Source of the DNA: an uncultured Verrucomicrobia subdivision 3 bacterium
GTDB lineage: Bacteria; Verrucomicrobiota; Verrucomicrobiae; Limisphaerales; UBA11358
DNA length: 47,100 bases
NCBI GenBank assembly: GCA_903921455.1
Contig: CAIXPZ010000243.1
Location: 1 to 47,100 of the forward strand
Direction of reading: 5' to 3'
Shown: positions 17,355 to 25,282 of the stretch, piece by piece
Layout of the letters: every line of letters starts with the position of its first letter
How positions within the stretch are numbered: position 1 is the first letter of the stretch
Made by a program: the position numbers and the translations under genes
The notes under the pieces: generated by a model
Database searches by the model: none
Told to the model about the DNA's origin: nothing
What the model saw: the letters and a program-made list of their open reading frames with translations, nothing else

Positions 17355-18845
17355 TCAGGGCAACAATCTGACTCGATAAAAACGTTGCGTTGAATTCAAC
17401 GATCTATCGGTAAATGAAGCTGAATTGGAAGGGGTGCTGACATTCGTGGCTAGACTTGACCAACTCGTAGAAACCAGACTCGCCTTGTATTCGACATTGT
17501 AAACAGCGTTCGTGAATGAAGCCCATGAAATTGCCATTCCGTCATTGGTTGGGTTGATCGAATTGAAAACAGGCGGTTGCACGAGACGGAATGTGCTACC
17601 CAAACTTCCGTCAGGCAATTGGCTGGCTTGAATATCAACCATGGCACCATACAGATTGCCATCACTGCCCAAAATCATGTCGGTGCGCGGATGTATGCCG
17701 TTTGTTCCGTTCAGATAAACCAGAGTGGTGAGCAATCCGTTGGTCGTAATCCGAAACAATGTTCCGAAGTGAGTGGCGTCATTTGTCCCAATCCACGTAG
17801 TTGAGCCATATAAATTTCCATCTGTGCCCAGAGTCAAACCGCTTGAAGGATTTCCACCGTTGGTGCCATTGAAAAATAAAAGGGTTGTTAAAACCCCGTT
17901 GGTGGTGATTTGGAACACCGTCCCGTTGCCGGTTAAAACATTTGCGCCGTTGTAACCAATCCCGCCATTTCGGGTCGTGCCATAAAAGTTTTTGTCCAGG
18001 CCTTCGGTCAAGCCAGCCAGTGGCGTGCTGCCATTGGTGCCATTAAAGTATGCCAGCGTGGTTAAAACACCATTGGTGGTGATTTGGAACAATGTTCCAT
18101 TGCCACTATTTATTCCTCCTGTGTATTTATTGCCTCCAAATTCGGTAGCGCCATAGAAATTGCCATCATCTCCCAAGGTCAGGCCAGCAAACAAGAAACA
18201 ACCATTTGTGCCATTGAAATAATTAAGCACATTGAAAACACCATTCGTCGAGTATCTGAAAACCGTTCCATTTCCACTTTGCGGACCTGTGAAACCATTG
18301 CCGCCATAAACAGTCGTCCCGTAGAAATTGCCATCATTTCCTAAAACCAAACGACCTACAGGCCAAGTGCCATTTGTGCCTTTAAATAAAAAAAGTGAAG
18401 TAAAAACCCCGTTGGTCGTAATCTTAAAAATCGTCCCGTTGACGCTAAAAATAGAATCATTAGCCCCCAAGTAATTGCTCCCACCATTTCTAGTTACACC
18501 ATACAAACAGCCATCATTTCCCAAAACCAAGCCACCCGATGGAATGTTACCATTCGTGCCATTGAAGGAAAAAATGCGGGTCAACGCACCGGCTTTTGTA
18601 AGCCTAAAAATTGTTCCATTGCCTGAAACCAGTCCCGCGTAATTGCTACCACCTCGAGCCGTGCCATAAAAACTGCCGTCACTTGCTTCAACCAATCCAC
18701 CGCTGGGCTGCTGAGGCGGAGCATTGATGCTTGCTGCGTTGGTGGCCGGAAATTCGCAGAGGGCTTGCAGAACAAATTCCGCCTCTGCATTTTGACTCAA
18801 AAACAAGAAGCAGACAGCATAAACAAAAATTGCAGGTTTCACCAT
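17355..18845 (-). CDS. Secreted protein with seven Gloeo/Verruco-type repeats
   Basis: A 496-residue exported protein. MVKPAIFVYAVCFLFLSQN with AEA|E is a signal peptide of about 22 residues. Then come seven repeats of about 55 residues, each with GLxLGxDGNFYGTT, GG, NGTxFxITTNG, TxLxxFNGTNG and P. This matches the repeat known as the Gloeo/Verruco repeat (TIGR03803), probably a beta-propeller-like blade. The C-terminal 75 residues (from about 420) form a beta domain ending in FYRVRLLP, a common end of verrucomicrobial secreted proteins. Base composition is AT-richer than the flanks. The function is unknown; extracellular binding is likely. It converges with miaB, three bases away. Confidence 0.85.
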   Translation of the reverse strand: MVKPAIFVYAVCFLFLSQNAEAEFVLQALCEFPATNAASINAPPQQPSGGLVEASDGSFYGTARGGSNYAGLVSGNGTIFRLTKAGALTRIFSFNGTNGNIPSGGLVLGNDGCLYGVTRNGGSNYLGANDSIFSVNGTIFKITTNGVFTSLFLFKGTNGTWPVGRLVLGNDGNFYGTTVYGGNGFTGPQSGNGTVFRYSTNGVFNVLNYFNGTNGCFLFAGLTLGDDGNFYGATEFGGNKYTGGINSGNGTLFQITTNGVLTTLAYFNGTNGSTPLAGLTEGLDKNFYGTTRNGGIGYNGANVLTGNGTVFQITTNGVLTTLLFFNGTNGGNPSSGLTLGTDGNLYGSTTWIGTNDATHFGTLFRITTNGLLTTLVYLNGTNGIHPRTDMILGSDGNLYGAMVDIQASQLPDGSLGSTFRLVQPPVFNSINPTNDGMAISWASFTNAVYNVEYKASLVSTSWSSLATNVSTPSNSASFTDRSLNSTQRFYRVRLLP

Positions 18846-18925
18846 ATCCTGGCGGGATGCTGCTTTTCTCCTGATTTAGTTGCAAGACATAATTAACTTT
18901 TACTCATCTTGCCAATTGCGGTAAA

Positions 18926-18990
18926 TCGTTGCCAACCAGCGCGGCGCGGGCAAAATGACGGCATGAATTTCCACGGCAAAATCATCATGC
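18926..18990 (+). repeat. Direct repeat at the start of the GH114-like gene, copy 1
   Basis: Bases 18943-18972 are identical over 30 bases to 19940-19969, and weaker similarity extends on both sides. Each copy covers the bases before an ATG and the first codons of a gene. Confidence 0.85.
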
Positions 18991-19910
18991 TGGGATTGAT
19001 CCTGTTCGGTCATTCCCTTTGGGCGCAGTCGCCGGCCCCGGCTTCACTCGCTTACGTGCTGCAAGCCGATTCGCTCGCCAAGACCAAAACCGCCGCGATC
19101 ACCAAACTCGCCGCGTCCGGCCGCGATTGGATGGTGCTCGACGCGAGTTTCAGCAGCGACACGCCGTGGACGGCGGCAGATCTGGCCGCCATCCGCGCCG
19201 GCCACCCCGGGCGCAAGGTGGTCGCCTACCTTTCCATCGGCGAGGCGGAGGATTATCGCGCGTATTGGAATCCGGCGTGGGATGCCAACCACAACGGCAA
19301 GCCGGATGCCGGCGCACCCGCGTGGCTGCTCGGGCAGAATCCGCAGTGGAAGGGCAATTACCGCGTCAAATATTGGAACGCCGACTGGCAGGCCATCATT
19401 CTCAATGTCGAAGAGCAAATCCTGGCCGCAGGCTTTGACGGCGTCTATCTCGACATCGTGGATGGGTTCGAAACCTTCGAGCAGGACGGGAAAAATTTCA
19501 TCGATAACCGGATCAACCCGGAGACCGGGCAAAGCTACCGGCGCGACATGGTGGATTGGGTGAAAACCGTCGCCGCCCGCGCCCGCACTTTGAATCCGGA
19601 CGCGCTCGTCATCCCGCAGAACGGGGTGCAACTGCTGGTCAACGCGGATTTCATTGAGGCGATCGACGCGGTCGGGGTGGAAGATCTATTCGCCAACGGC
19701 GACAAGCTGCAGAAACCCGCCGACACGCAATACATTTTGGAGTTTCTGGCCCCCCTCGCCCCCGCCAACAAGCCGGTGCTGGACATCGAGTATGCCAAGC
19801 GCAAGCAGACCCAGACGCGCATCCGCGCCGCGGCGGCGCAAAATGGGTTCGTCGGGCTGGTGACCGACCGGCAATTGAAAACCCTGGGCACTTCCGGGAC
19901 AAATCCCTAA
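18963..19910 (+). CDS. Exported GH114/TM1410-like putative glycosidase
   Basis: A 315-residue protein. MNFHGKIIMLGLILFGHSLWAQ is a signal peptide with a likely cut after LWA (about residue 21). The rest has the TIM-barrel signature of the GH114 endo-alpha-1,4-polygalactosaminidase/TM1410 group: VLDASF, VVAYLSIGEAEDYR, WNADWQAIILNVEEQI, FDGVYLDIVDGFE, VIPQNG and PVLDIEYA. The acidic residues in IGEAED and YLDIVD are candidates for catalysis. Relatives act on galactosamine-containing exopolysaccharides, which would suit the adjacent polysaccharide genes, as a hydrolase for trimming or release. ATG at 18963 is chosen for the signal peptide. Its start region is repeated at the next gene. Confidence 0.8.
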   Translation: MNFHGKIIMLGLILFGHSLWAQSPAPASLAYVLQADSLAKTKTAAITKLAASGRDWMVLDASFSSDTPWTAADLAAIRAGHPGRKVVAYLSIGEAEDYRAYWNPAWDANHNGKPDAGAPAWLLGQNPQWKGNYRVKYWNADWQAIILNVEEQILAAGFDGVYLDIVDGFETFEQDGKNFIDNRINPETGQSYRRDMVDWVKTVAARARTLNPDALVIPQNGVQLLVNADFIEAIDAVGVEDLFANGDKLQKPADTQYILEFLAPLAPANKPVLDIEYAKRKQTQTRIRAAAAQNGFVGLVTDRQLKTLGTSGTNP

Positions 19911-19922
19911 GCCCCGGCAAAA

Positions 19923-19987
19923 GCGTTGCCATTCTCACCGGCGCGGGCAAAATGACGGCATGAATTTCCGCGACAAACTCATCGCGT
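19923..19987 (+). repeat. Direct repeat at the start of rfaE2, copy 2
   Basis: The second copy of the repeat at 18926-18990, 997 bases downstream in the same orientation. It contains the ATG of rfaE2 (19960), so both genes begin with the residues MNF. Confidence 0.85.
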
Positions 19988-20445
19988 GGGACCAGTTGCC
20001 GGCGTGGCGAAAGCAGATTCGCGCCCGCGGCAAGAAGCTCGTCGTCACCAACGGCTGCTTTGACCTCCTGCACCTCGGCCATGTCACCTATCTGGAGAAC
20101 GCCCGCAATTTCGGCGACGCCCTGCTCCTCGGCGTCAATAGCGATGCCGCCGTGCGCGGCTTGAAAGGCCCGGGCCGGCCCGTGAATTCCGAGACCGACC
20201 GCGCCCTGGTGCTGGCCGCGCTGCAAAGCGTGGACGGCGTCTGCATCTTCACCGATACGACGGCCACGAAATTCCTCGCCGCCGCGCAGCCGGACATTTA
20301 CGTCAAGGGCGGCGACTACACGCTGGAAACGTTGAATCAAGACGAACGGCGCGCCGTCGAATCGGCGGGCGGAACGATTATGCTGGTGCCGTTCGTCCCC
20401 GGCAAATCCACGACGGGCCTGCTGGAAAAGATTACGCGGCTGTGA
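19960..20445 (+). CDS. rfaE2: D-glycero-beta-D-manno-heptose 1-phosphate adenylyltransferase
   Basis: A 161-residue cytidylyltransferase-fold enzyme, equal to the C-terminal domain of HldE, that makes ADP-heptose. The nucleotide-binding motif is VVTNGCFDLLHLGHVTYLE with the HxGH signature at residues 40-43; GVNSDAAVRGLKGPGRPVN and YVKGGDYTLETL are family motifs. The kinase domain of HldE is absent and no separate rfaE1 is in the window. It overlaps the following glycosyltransferase by four bases (GTGA), so the two are translationally coupled. ADP-heptose would be the donor for that GT9 enzyme. Confidence 0.92.
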   Translation: MNFRDKLIAWDQLPAWRKQIRARGKKLVVTNGCFDLLHLGHVTYLENARNFGDALLLGVNSDAAVRGLKGPGRPVNSETDRALVLAALQSVDGVCIFTDTTATKFLAAAQPDIYVKGGDYTLETLNQDERRAVESAGGTIMLVPFVPGKSTTGLLEKITRL

Positions 20446-21500
20446 AGATTCTCGTCATCTCGCTTGCGGGCATCGGCGACACGCTGATCGCCACGCCGCT
20501 GCTCCACGAACTGCGCGCCAACTTTCCCGCCGCAACGATTGACGCGCTGGTGATGTGGCCCGGCGCGAAAGATTTGCTGGAACACAATCCACACGTCAAC
20601 CGCGTGTTCCAGAAAAATCTCATCAAGGGCGGCACGCTGGAGGCGGTGCGCTTTCTAACAGCGCTGCGGCGCGAGGGCTACCAACTCTCCATCAACACGC
20701 ATCCGCAAAGCCGCATCCACTACCGGCTGGCAGCGTGGCTGGCGGGCGCAAAAACCCGCGTGAGCCACGAATACGAATGTTTCAACTGGCTGGACCGCCG
20801 GCTCGTCACCGGCACGCTGCCGCAGGATTACTCGATTCACGCGGCGGAAAACAACCTGGCGGTGCTCCCGCTGATCGGCGCGCAGAAAAAACTGCCAACG
20901 CATGAGCTGGAGCTGTTCCTGACGCCGGCGGAGGAAAAATGGGCGGACGATTTTCTGGCGGGCGCCGGTCTGGCCGGCAAAAAATGGCTGGGCATCCACG
21001 TCGGTTCCGGCGGCACCAAGAATCTGGCCCTGCGCCGCTGGCCGCTGGAAAATTTCATTGAGCTGGCGCAGCAGCTAGGCGCGTGGCAAAAAGACTTTCC
21101 CATTTTCTTTTTTGGCGGCCCGGAAGAAGCCGCCAGCCATGACAAAATCCGCGCGAAGCTGCCTGCGGCGATATTCCCGCCGACAAAAAACCTGCGGCAG
21201 GCGGCGGCATTACTGCGCCGGGCGCGGGCTTTCCTGAGCGTGGACACGTCGCTGATGCATGTGGCCGCCGCCATGAAGGTTCCCGTTCAAATTGTCATTG
21301 AGACCCCGACGTGGAACAAACCCATCGAGCCGTTTGGCAACACGTTCACGCTGATCAAAAACCCGGCGGTGGCCGGACGAAACCTGGAATTTTATCGCTA
21401 CGACGGCGGCGACATCAAAGGCACGCGCGAAGAATTGATCGCATGCATGCAGTCGGTAACAGTCGCGGATGTTTTCGCGACGGTCACGAAGTTGATCTGA
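20442..21500 (+). CDS. Glycosyltransferase family 9 (ADP-heptose:LPS heptosyltransferase-like)
   Basis: A 352-residue GT-B glycosyltransferase. It begins MKILVISLAGIGDTLIATPLL (from GTG), the usual start of WaaC/WaaF-type heptosyltransferases, with Asp13 of the GxGD motif in place. The C-terminal half has GIHVGSGG, KNLALRRWP, FFFGGPEE and SVDTSLMHVAAAMKVP, which bind the ADP-heptose donor. It probably adds heptose to a lipid-linked glycan on the cytoplasmic side of the inner membrane. The GTG start overlaps the rfaE2 stop. Its own TGA stop (21498-21500) is supplied by the left end of a palindromic element. Confidence 0.88.
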   Translation: MKILVISLAGIGDTLIATPLLHELRANFPAATIDALVMWPGAKDLLEHNPHVNRVFQKNLIKGGTLEAVRFLTALRREGYQLSINTHPQSRIHYRLAAWLAGAKTRVSHEYECFNWLDRRLVTGTLPQDYSIHAAENNLAVLPLIGAQKKLPTHELELFLTPAEEKWADDFLAGAGLAGKKWLGIHVGSGGTKNLALRRWPLENFIELAQQLGAWQKDFPIFFFGGPEEAASHDKIRAKLPAAIFPPTKNLRQAAALLRRARAFLSVDTSLMHVAAAMKVPVQIVIETPTWNKPIEPFGNTFTLIKNPAVAGRNLEFYRYDGGDIKGTREELIACMQSVTVADVFATVTKLI

Positions 21501-21656
21501 GGTAGCACCCGCGTCTCGCGGGTGAAATTCGGCGTCCCGCCGAATTTTGGAGAGTCGCGTGATTTGCAAATTCGCAAGCGAACGCGGCAAGAAACACATC
21601 TCGCCGGTTTTCGGCGGGACGCCGAAAACAACAGGCCAAAGGCCTGTGCCACCTCA
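21498..21656. repeat. Palindromic element with inverted ends that carry two stop codons
   Basis: The ends TGAGGTAGCAC (21498-21508) and GTGCCACCTCA (21646-21656) are inverted repeats with one mismatch. Inside are four near-perfect hairpins: CACCCGCG/CGCGGGTG (21506-21524), AAATTCGGCG/CGCCGAATTT (21525-21547), GTTTTCGGCG/CGCCGAAAAC (21607-21629) and CAGGCC/GGCCTG (21632-21646). The first TGA ends the GT9 gene and the last TCA is the TGA of the opposite gene. There is no coding capacity. It resembles REP/MITE-like non-autonomous elements; it could also act as a bidirectional terminator. Confidence 0.75.
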
Positions 21657-22919
21657 AAGCGAAAAGCCTGCCGCCCTGGCGTCGGCGGCAAACATCTTCA
21701 CGGTATCCAGCGAGAGCTCACCCAGATCCATGCCGGACATTTTCATCGCCTTACCCAGAATGTCATGCGGCACGGTAACGATGTGGCAGCCACAGTCGTT
21801 CGATTGAAAAATATTCAGAACTTCGCGAACGCTGGCCCAGAGCAGTTCCGCCTGGGGCAAGTCTTTCAAAATCTTTTTGCTTTCGGCCATGATGCCAACG
21901 GGGTCAACGCCGGTATCCGCGATGCGTCCGGCAAAAACCGAGACCACGGCGGGAACTTTGGGATTCAACGCCGCCGCCACGCCGCGCACCTGTTCCAGCG
22001 TAAGGATCGCAGTAACATTGAGTTTCACGCCGTCATTCGCCAACTCTTTGATGAGCGGCAGGGAGGATTCGTTGCGGGTGTTGGTGATGGGAATTTTGAC
22101 GTAAACATTCTTGCCCCAGCCGTTGATCTTCAAGCCCTGACGCTTCATCTCGGAAAATTCGTCGGAAAACACTTCGAGCGACAGCGGCTTGGCCGTGATG
22201 GTCTGCAGGATGTCGCGCGCGAACGCCTCAAAATCAGTCAGACCAGCCTTGCGCATGAGCGTCGGATTGGTGGTCAGCCCCTGGATGAGCGGATTGGCGT
22301 TCAATTCCAGCATGCCTTTTTTATCCGCGCCGTCGGCAAAAATTTTAACCGGCAGATCTTTAAGCGTTCTTTTCATATAATAATGGTTGGTTGGGGAAAG
22401 AATAATGTCAGCAGCCTCGCCCAGATTGCGAGCAGAAAAATGTGGTATTGACTTTAATTCCTCGGCATAGCCGTAATCAATGAACACCGTCCGGCAGCCA
22501 GCGGCGTGACCGCAATCCACATCGCGCCAGCGATCACCCACCATCCAGCTTTGCGTGAGATCAATGCCGAGTTCGCGCGCGGCGTGCTGCAACATGCCGG
22601 GCTTGGGCTTGCGACAATCGCAATCGGACAGACCTTGGCCGGCGTGATAACAAACCTCCACGCGATCGATCGGCAACCGCGCCAGCATGTGTGCGTGGAT
22701 GGCTTCAACTACTTCTTGTTTCAACGTGCCGCGACCGACGTCAGGCTGATTGGTGGCCACGATCAATAAAAATCCGGCGGCCTTCAATTTCGCCAGGGCA
22801 GCGGGAACTTCGGGGAGAATTTCAAATTCCGCGAGGCTCGTCGGCGGATAAGGCTTGGATTCCTTTTCCAACGCACGATTGATCACGCCATCGCGGTCGA
22901 GAAAAACGGCGCGTTTCAT
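21654..22919 (-). CDS. Fusion: GmhB-like heptose bisphosphatase + transaldolase
   Basis: One open frame of 421 residues with two enzymes. Residues 1-177 are a HAD-IIIA phosphatase of the D,D-heptose 1,7-bisphosphate type: AVFLDRDGVIN (Asp8, Asp10), ATNQPDVGRG, the zinc-binding pattern CYHAGQGLSDCDCRKPKP and MVGDRWRDVDCG. From residue 182 follows a TalC-like transaldolase: KIFADGADKKGMLE, GLTTNPTLMRKAG, NVYVKIPITN with the Schiff-base Lys, NVTAILTLEQV and SVFAGRIADTGVDP. No stop separates them; an internal ATG at 22376 lacks a Shine-Dalgarno sequence. ATG at 22919 fits the HAD start; 22931 is also possible. It is the last gene of the eight-gene operon. A transaldolase could make sedoheptulose 7-phosphate, the substrate of the isomerase encoded just upstream. 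Confidence 0.88.
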   Translation of the reverse strand: MKRAVFLDRDGVINRALEKESKPYPPTSLAEFEILPEVPAALAKLKAAGFLLIVATNQPDVGRGTLKQEVVEAIHAHMLARLPIDRVEVCYHAGQGLSDCDCRKPKPGMLQHAARELGIDLTQSWMVGDRWRDVDCGHAAGCRTVFIDYGYAEELKSIPHFSARNLGEAADIILSPTNHYYMKRTLKDLPVKIFADGADKKGMLELNANPLIQGLTTNPTLMRKAGLTDFEAFARDILQTITAKPLSLEVFSDEFSEMKRQGLKINGWGKNVYVKIPITNTRNESSLPLIKELANDGVKLNVTAILTLEQVRGVAAALNPKVPAVVSVFAGRIADTGVDPVGIMAESKKILKDLPQAELLWASVREVLNIFQSNDCGCHIVTVPHDILGKAMKMSGMDLGELSLDTVKMFAADARAAGFSL

Positions 22920-22950
22920 TCGGCATTCCATGGTGGCCGTCCGCAAGGAC

Positions 22951-23547
22951 TCACTTAGTCGATTCCCACTTGGTCTGGGCGACCTTGAGCTTGGGATGCG
23001 ACACGAGCAAGTGCCAGACGATGCCTTGAAACGCTTCACTATGCGGCGTGACGTGCGTCGGATTCACCGTCGGCACGATGACGCATGCGGTCGCCTGCTG
23101 CGCCGTGTAACCGCCATCACGACCGACAATGCCGACGACCGACGCACCAACTGATTTGGCGACTTGAATCGCGCTGACGAGATTCGGGCTGACATTCTTT
23201 TCGAGATTGCCGCCACCAACAGAAAAAATCAGCAAGCCGTCCTGCGCATTGATGCGACTGCCTTTGAGCCACTCGGAGAAAACCGTCGCCCAGCCTTCGT
23301 CGTTGGTGCGCGCGGTGAGTTCGGAAACATTGTCCGTCGGCGCGTAGGCTTCGAAACCGCAGATCTTGCGGAAGTCATTCACCGCATGGCCGGCGTTACC
23401 GGCGCTGCCACCAACACCGAGGATAAATAACCGTCCGCCGCGCGCGCGGATGGCGGCCAGTTCGTCCGCCGCCTTTTCAATAGCCGCTTCGTTGAGTTGC
23501 GCCGTGACCTGCTGGACTTCGGCAAGAAACTGTTTGGTAAAGCTCAT
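22951..23547 (-). CDS. gmhA: SIS-domain sedoheptulose 7-phosphate isomerase-like protein
   Basis: A 198-residue SIS-domain protein of the GmhA type, which converts sedoheptulose 7-phosphate to D-glycero-D-manno-heptose 7-phosphate. Seen: LFILGVGGSAGNAGHAVNDF (phosphate-binding Ser cluster and helix), NVSELTARTNDEGWATVFSEW and IFSVGGGN, then GIVGRDGG. GmhA proper has GNGGSAADAQH; this form is that of SIS proteins found in heptose clusters with HddA and HddC. The assignment rests on family resemblance plus position between the phosphatase and the nucleotidyltransferase genes. ATG 23547 has the typical short leader. Confidence 0.82.
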   Translation of the reverse strand: MSFTKQFLAEVQQVTAQLNEAAIEKAADELAAIRARGGRLFILGVGGSAGNAGHAVNDFRKICGFEAYAPTDNVSELTARTNDEGWATVFSEWLKGSRINAQDGLLIFSVGGGNLEKNVSPNLVSAIQVAKSVGASVVGIVGRDGGYTAQQATACVIVPTVNPTHVTPHSEAFQGIVWHLLVSHPKLKVAQTKWESTK

Positions 23548-23592
23548 GAGTATTTGAAATTACGAATTTTGAAAGACGAAGGAAAGCAGAGT

Positions 23593-24303
23593 TTATTTTG
23601 GTTTTAAGATGTTTTCGAGTTCCACTAAACCCGCCGGCGAACCCATTTCGTAAAATCGTTCCCGCACTTCGTAGCCGGCAAGCTGCTTTTCACGAACGAG
23701 TTTGCCCATGACTTCGGCGAGATCGAAAACCTGGTCGGCGGCATAGGCGGCGAAAACCGATGATTTGAACAGACTTAAACCATAGTCAATATGCCGCATC
23801 TCGGTCAACTTGGCTTTCTTGTCATAGACCACGATTTCGCCGTCGCGGAAAACGACGTTGCTCGCATCGTATTTGCCTTCGTTGCGGTAAACCGTCATCA
23901 AGCCCAGCTTGCCGCTGCGATGAAAGGTTTCAGCCACGGGCGCATAAGGAAGCGGCAGATACGAGTCACCGTAGAGGATGAAAAACTCCGTGCCGAGCTT
24001 GGGTAACGCCCGCTTGATCGCGCCGCCGGTGCCCAGCAATTTTTCGCCGTCGAAGGAATACTCCAGTTTGATGCCGAAGGCTTCGTTGCCGAAATCGCGC
24101 TGGATCATTTCGCCGAGATAACCGATGCACAAGACCGCGTGGCGAATGCCGCGCGCATGCAGCATCTCCAATTGGTGCGCCAGAAACGGCCGGCCTGCGA
24201 CGGGCACCAGCGACTTGGGAATTTTCTCGGTGATGGGCCGCAGCCGCGTGGCGAGCCCGCCGGCAAGGATGGCGACGGGGATTTTTTCGATGGAAAGGCT
24301 CAC
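23593..24303 (-). CDS. hddC: Sugar-1-phosphate nucleotidyltransferase, HddC-like
   Basis: A 236-residue nucleotidyltransferase. AILAGGLATRLRPITEKIPK is the nucleotide-binding signature; GRPFLAHQLEML, LGTGGAIKRAL, FFILYGDSYLP (metal-binding Asp) and RFYEMGSPAGL follow. The length and the absence of a left-handed helix domain fit HddC, which transfers GMP to D-glycero-alpha-D-manno-heptose 1-phosphate, but related enzymes use glucose or mannose 1-phosphate, so the specificity comes mainly from its neighbours. It starts at GTG 24303 and overlaps the kinase stop codon by four bases (GTGA). Confidence 0.8.
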   Translation of the reverse strand: MSLSIEKIPVAILAGGLATRLRPITEKIPKSLVPVAGRPFLAHQLEMLHARGIRHAVLCIGYLGEMIQRDFGNEAFGIKLEYSFDGEKLLGTGGAIKRALPKLGTEFFILYGDSYLPLPYAPVAETFHRSGKLGLMTVYRNEGKYDASNVVFRDGEIVVYDKKAKLTEMRHIDYGLSLFKSSVFAAYAADQVFDLAEVMGKLVREKQLAGYEVRERFYEMGSPAGLVELENILKPK

Positions 24304-25280
24304 GAGATGACGAGCTTGGTCCCCTCAAAATCAAACCGGAAGCGCACTTCCTTCAAGCCGCTTTGGCGCATGGCGTGGCGCAGCTTGGCCTTGTCCTCCG
24401 CATAAAACATCAGGAAGCCGCCGCCGCCCGCACCGATGAGTTTGCCGCCCAGCGCACCGTTGGCCAGCGCGAGGTCATACCATTCGTTGATTTTCGGATT
24501 ACTCATGCCGCCGCTGCGCTGTTTCTTGCGCTGCCAGTGCACGTCCATCAGCCGTGCGAACTCGTGCAGATTGCCCGTTTCCAGCGCGACCTTGCTTTGC
24601 TGGCCGAGGTCCTTGACGAAGTGCAGGTTTTCGATCATGGACTTGTCGTCCGATTTCGATTTCGTGTCCTGCTCCTTCAAGATTGCCGACGCACTCCGCG
24701 AATAGCCGGTAAAGAAGAGCAGCAGATTGTCTTCGAGATTATCGCGCGTCTCATCGGAAACTTTTAACGGCCACGCCTCGACTTTGCCGCCCGGCAGGAA
24801 ATTGAAACACGTCAAACCGCCGTAAGCCGCAATGTATTGGTCCTGTTTACCGATCGGCTCTTTCAAGCGGTTCAGTTCGATGTCGCAGGCCTGCGCGGCG
24901 AGTTCGGCGGGATGCACCAGATTCTTTTTGTGCGCGTGCAGCGCCTTGAGCAACGCGGTCGTGAAACTACCGGACGAACCCAGGCCCGTGCCCGACGGGA
25001 TGTCTGCCATCGAGGTCAGTTCCAGCGAGTGGCCGTTCATGCCGAGCGAGGCAAAGGCCTCGCGGATGATCGGGTGCTTCAACTGCGCCGCGTCCGGCAC
25101 GCGTTCCAGCTCGGAATACTTTACGATCAAATCGGGCACGAACGTCTCGTGCAGCGTGATATAGACATAACGGTCAATTGCGGCGGCAATGAGGAAGCCG
25201 CCGAATTTCTCGTAATACGACGGCAGATCCGTGCCGCCGCCGCCAAGACTGATGCGCAAAGGTGAACGGGCTATAATCAT
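24300..25280 (-). CDS. hddA: GHMP kinase, D-glycero-alpha-D-manno-heptose 7-phosphate kinase-like
   Basis: A 326-residue GHMP-family kinase. Its start, IIARSPLRISLGGGGTDLPS followed by YYEKFGGFLIAAAID, is characteristic of the HddA group. The ATP-binding motif is DIPSGTGLGSSGSFTTALLK (residues about 91-110) and the C-terminal motif is GGKLIGAGGGGFLMFY. HddA phosphorylates heptose 7-phosphate at the alpha-anomeric position. The ATG at 25280 lies two bases beyond the stop of the preceding oxidoreductase gene. Other sugar kinases of this subfamily (such as fucokinase-like ones) are less likely given the HddC, GmhA and GmhB neighbours. Confidence 0.86.
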   Translation of the reverse strand: MIIARSPLRISLGGGGTDLPSYYEKFGGFLIAAAIDRYVYITLHETFVPDLIVKYSELERVPDAAQLKHPIIREAFASLGMNGHSLELTSMADIPSGTGLGSSGSFTTALLKALHAHKKNLVHPAELAAQACDIELNRLKEPIGKQDQYIAAYGGLTCFNFLPGGKVEAWPLKVSDETRDNLEDNLLLFFTGYSRSASAILKEQDTKSKSDDKSMIENLHFVKDLGQQSKVALETGNLHEFARLMDVHWQRKKQRSGGMSNPKINEWYDLALANGALGGKLIGAGGGGFLMFYAEDKAKLRHAMRQSGLKEVRFRFDFEGTKLVIS

Positions 25281-25282
25281 AG

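Noticed and set aside
21522..22451. 309-codon plus-strand frame starting inside the palindromic element
   Set aside because: It runs antisense to the transaldolase part of the fusion gene and has no family resemblance.
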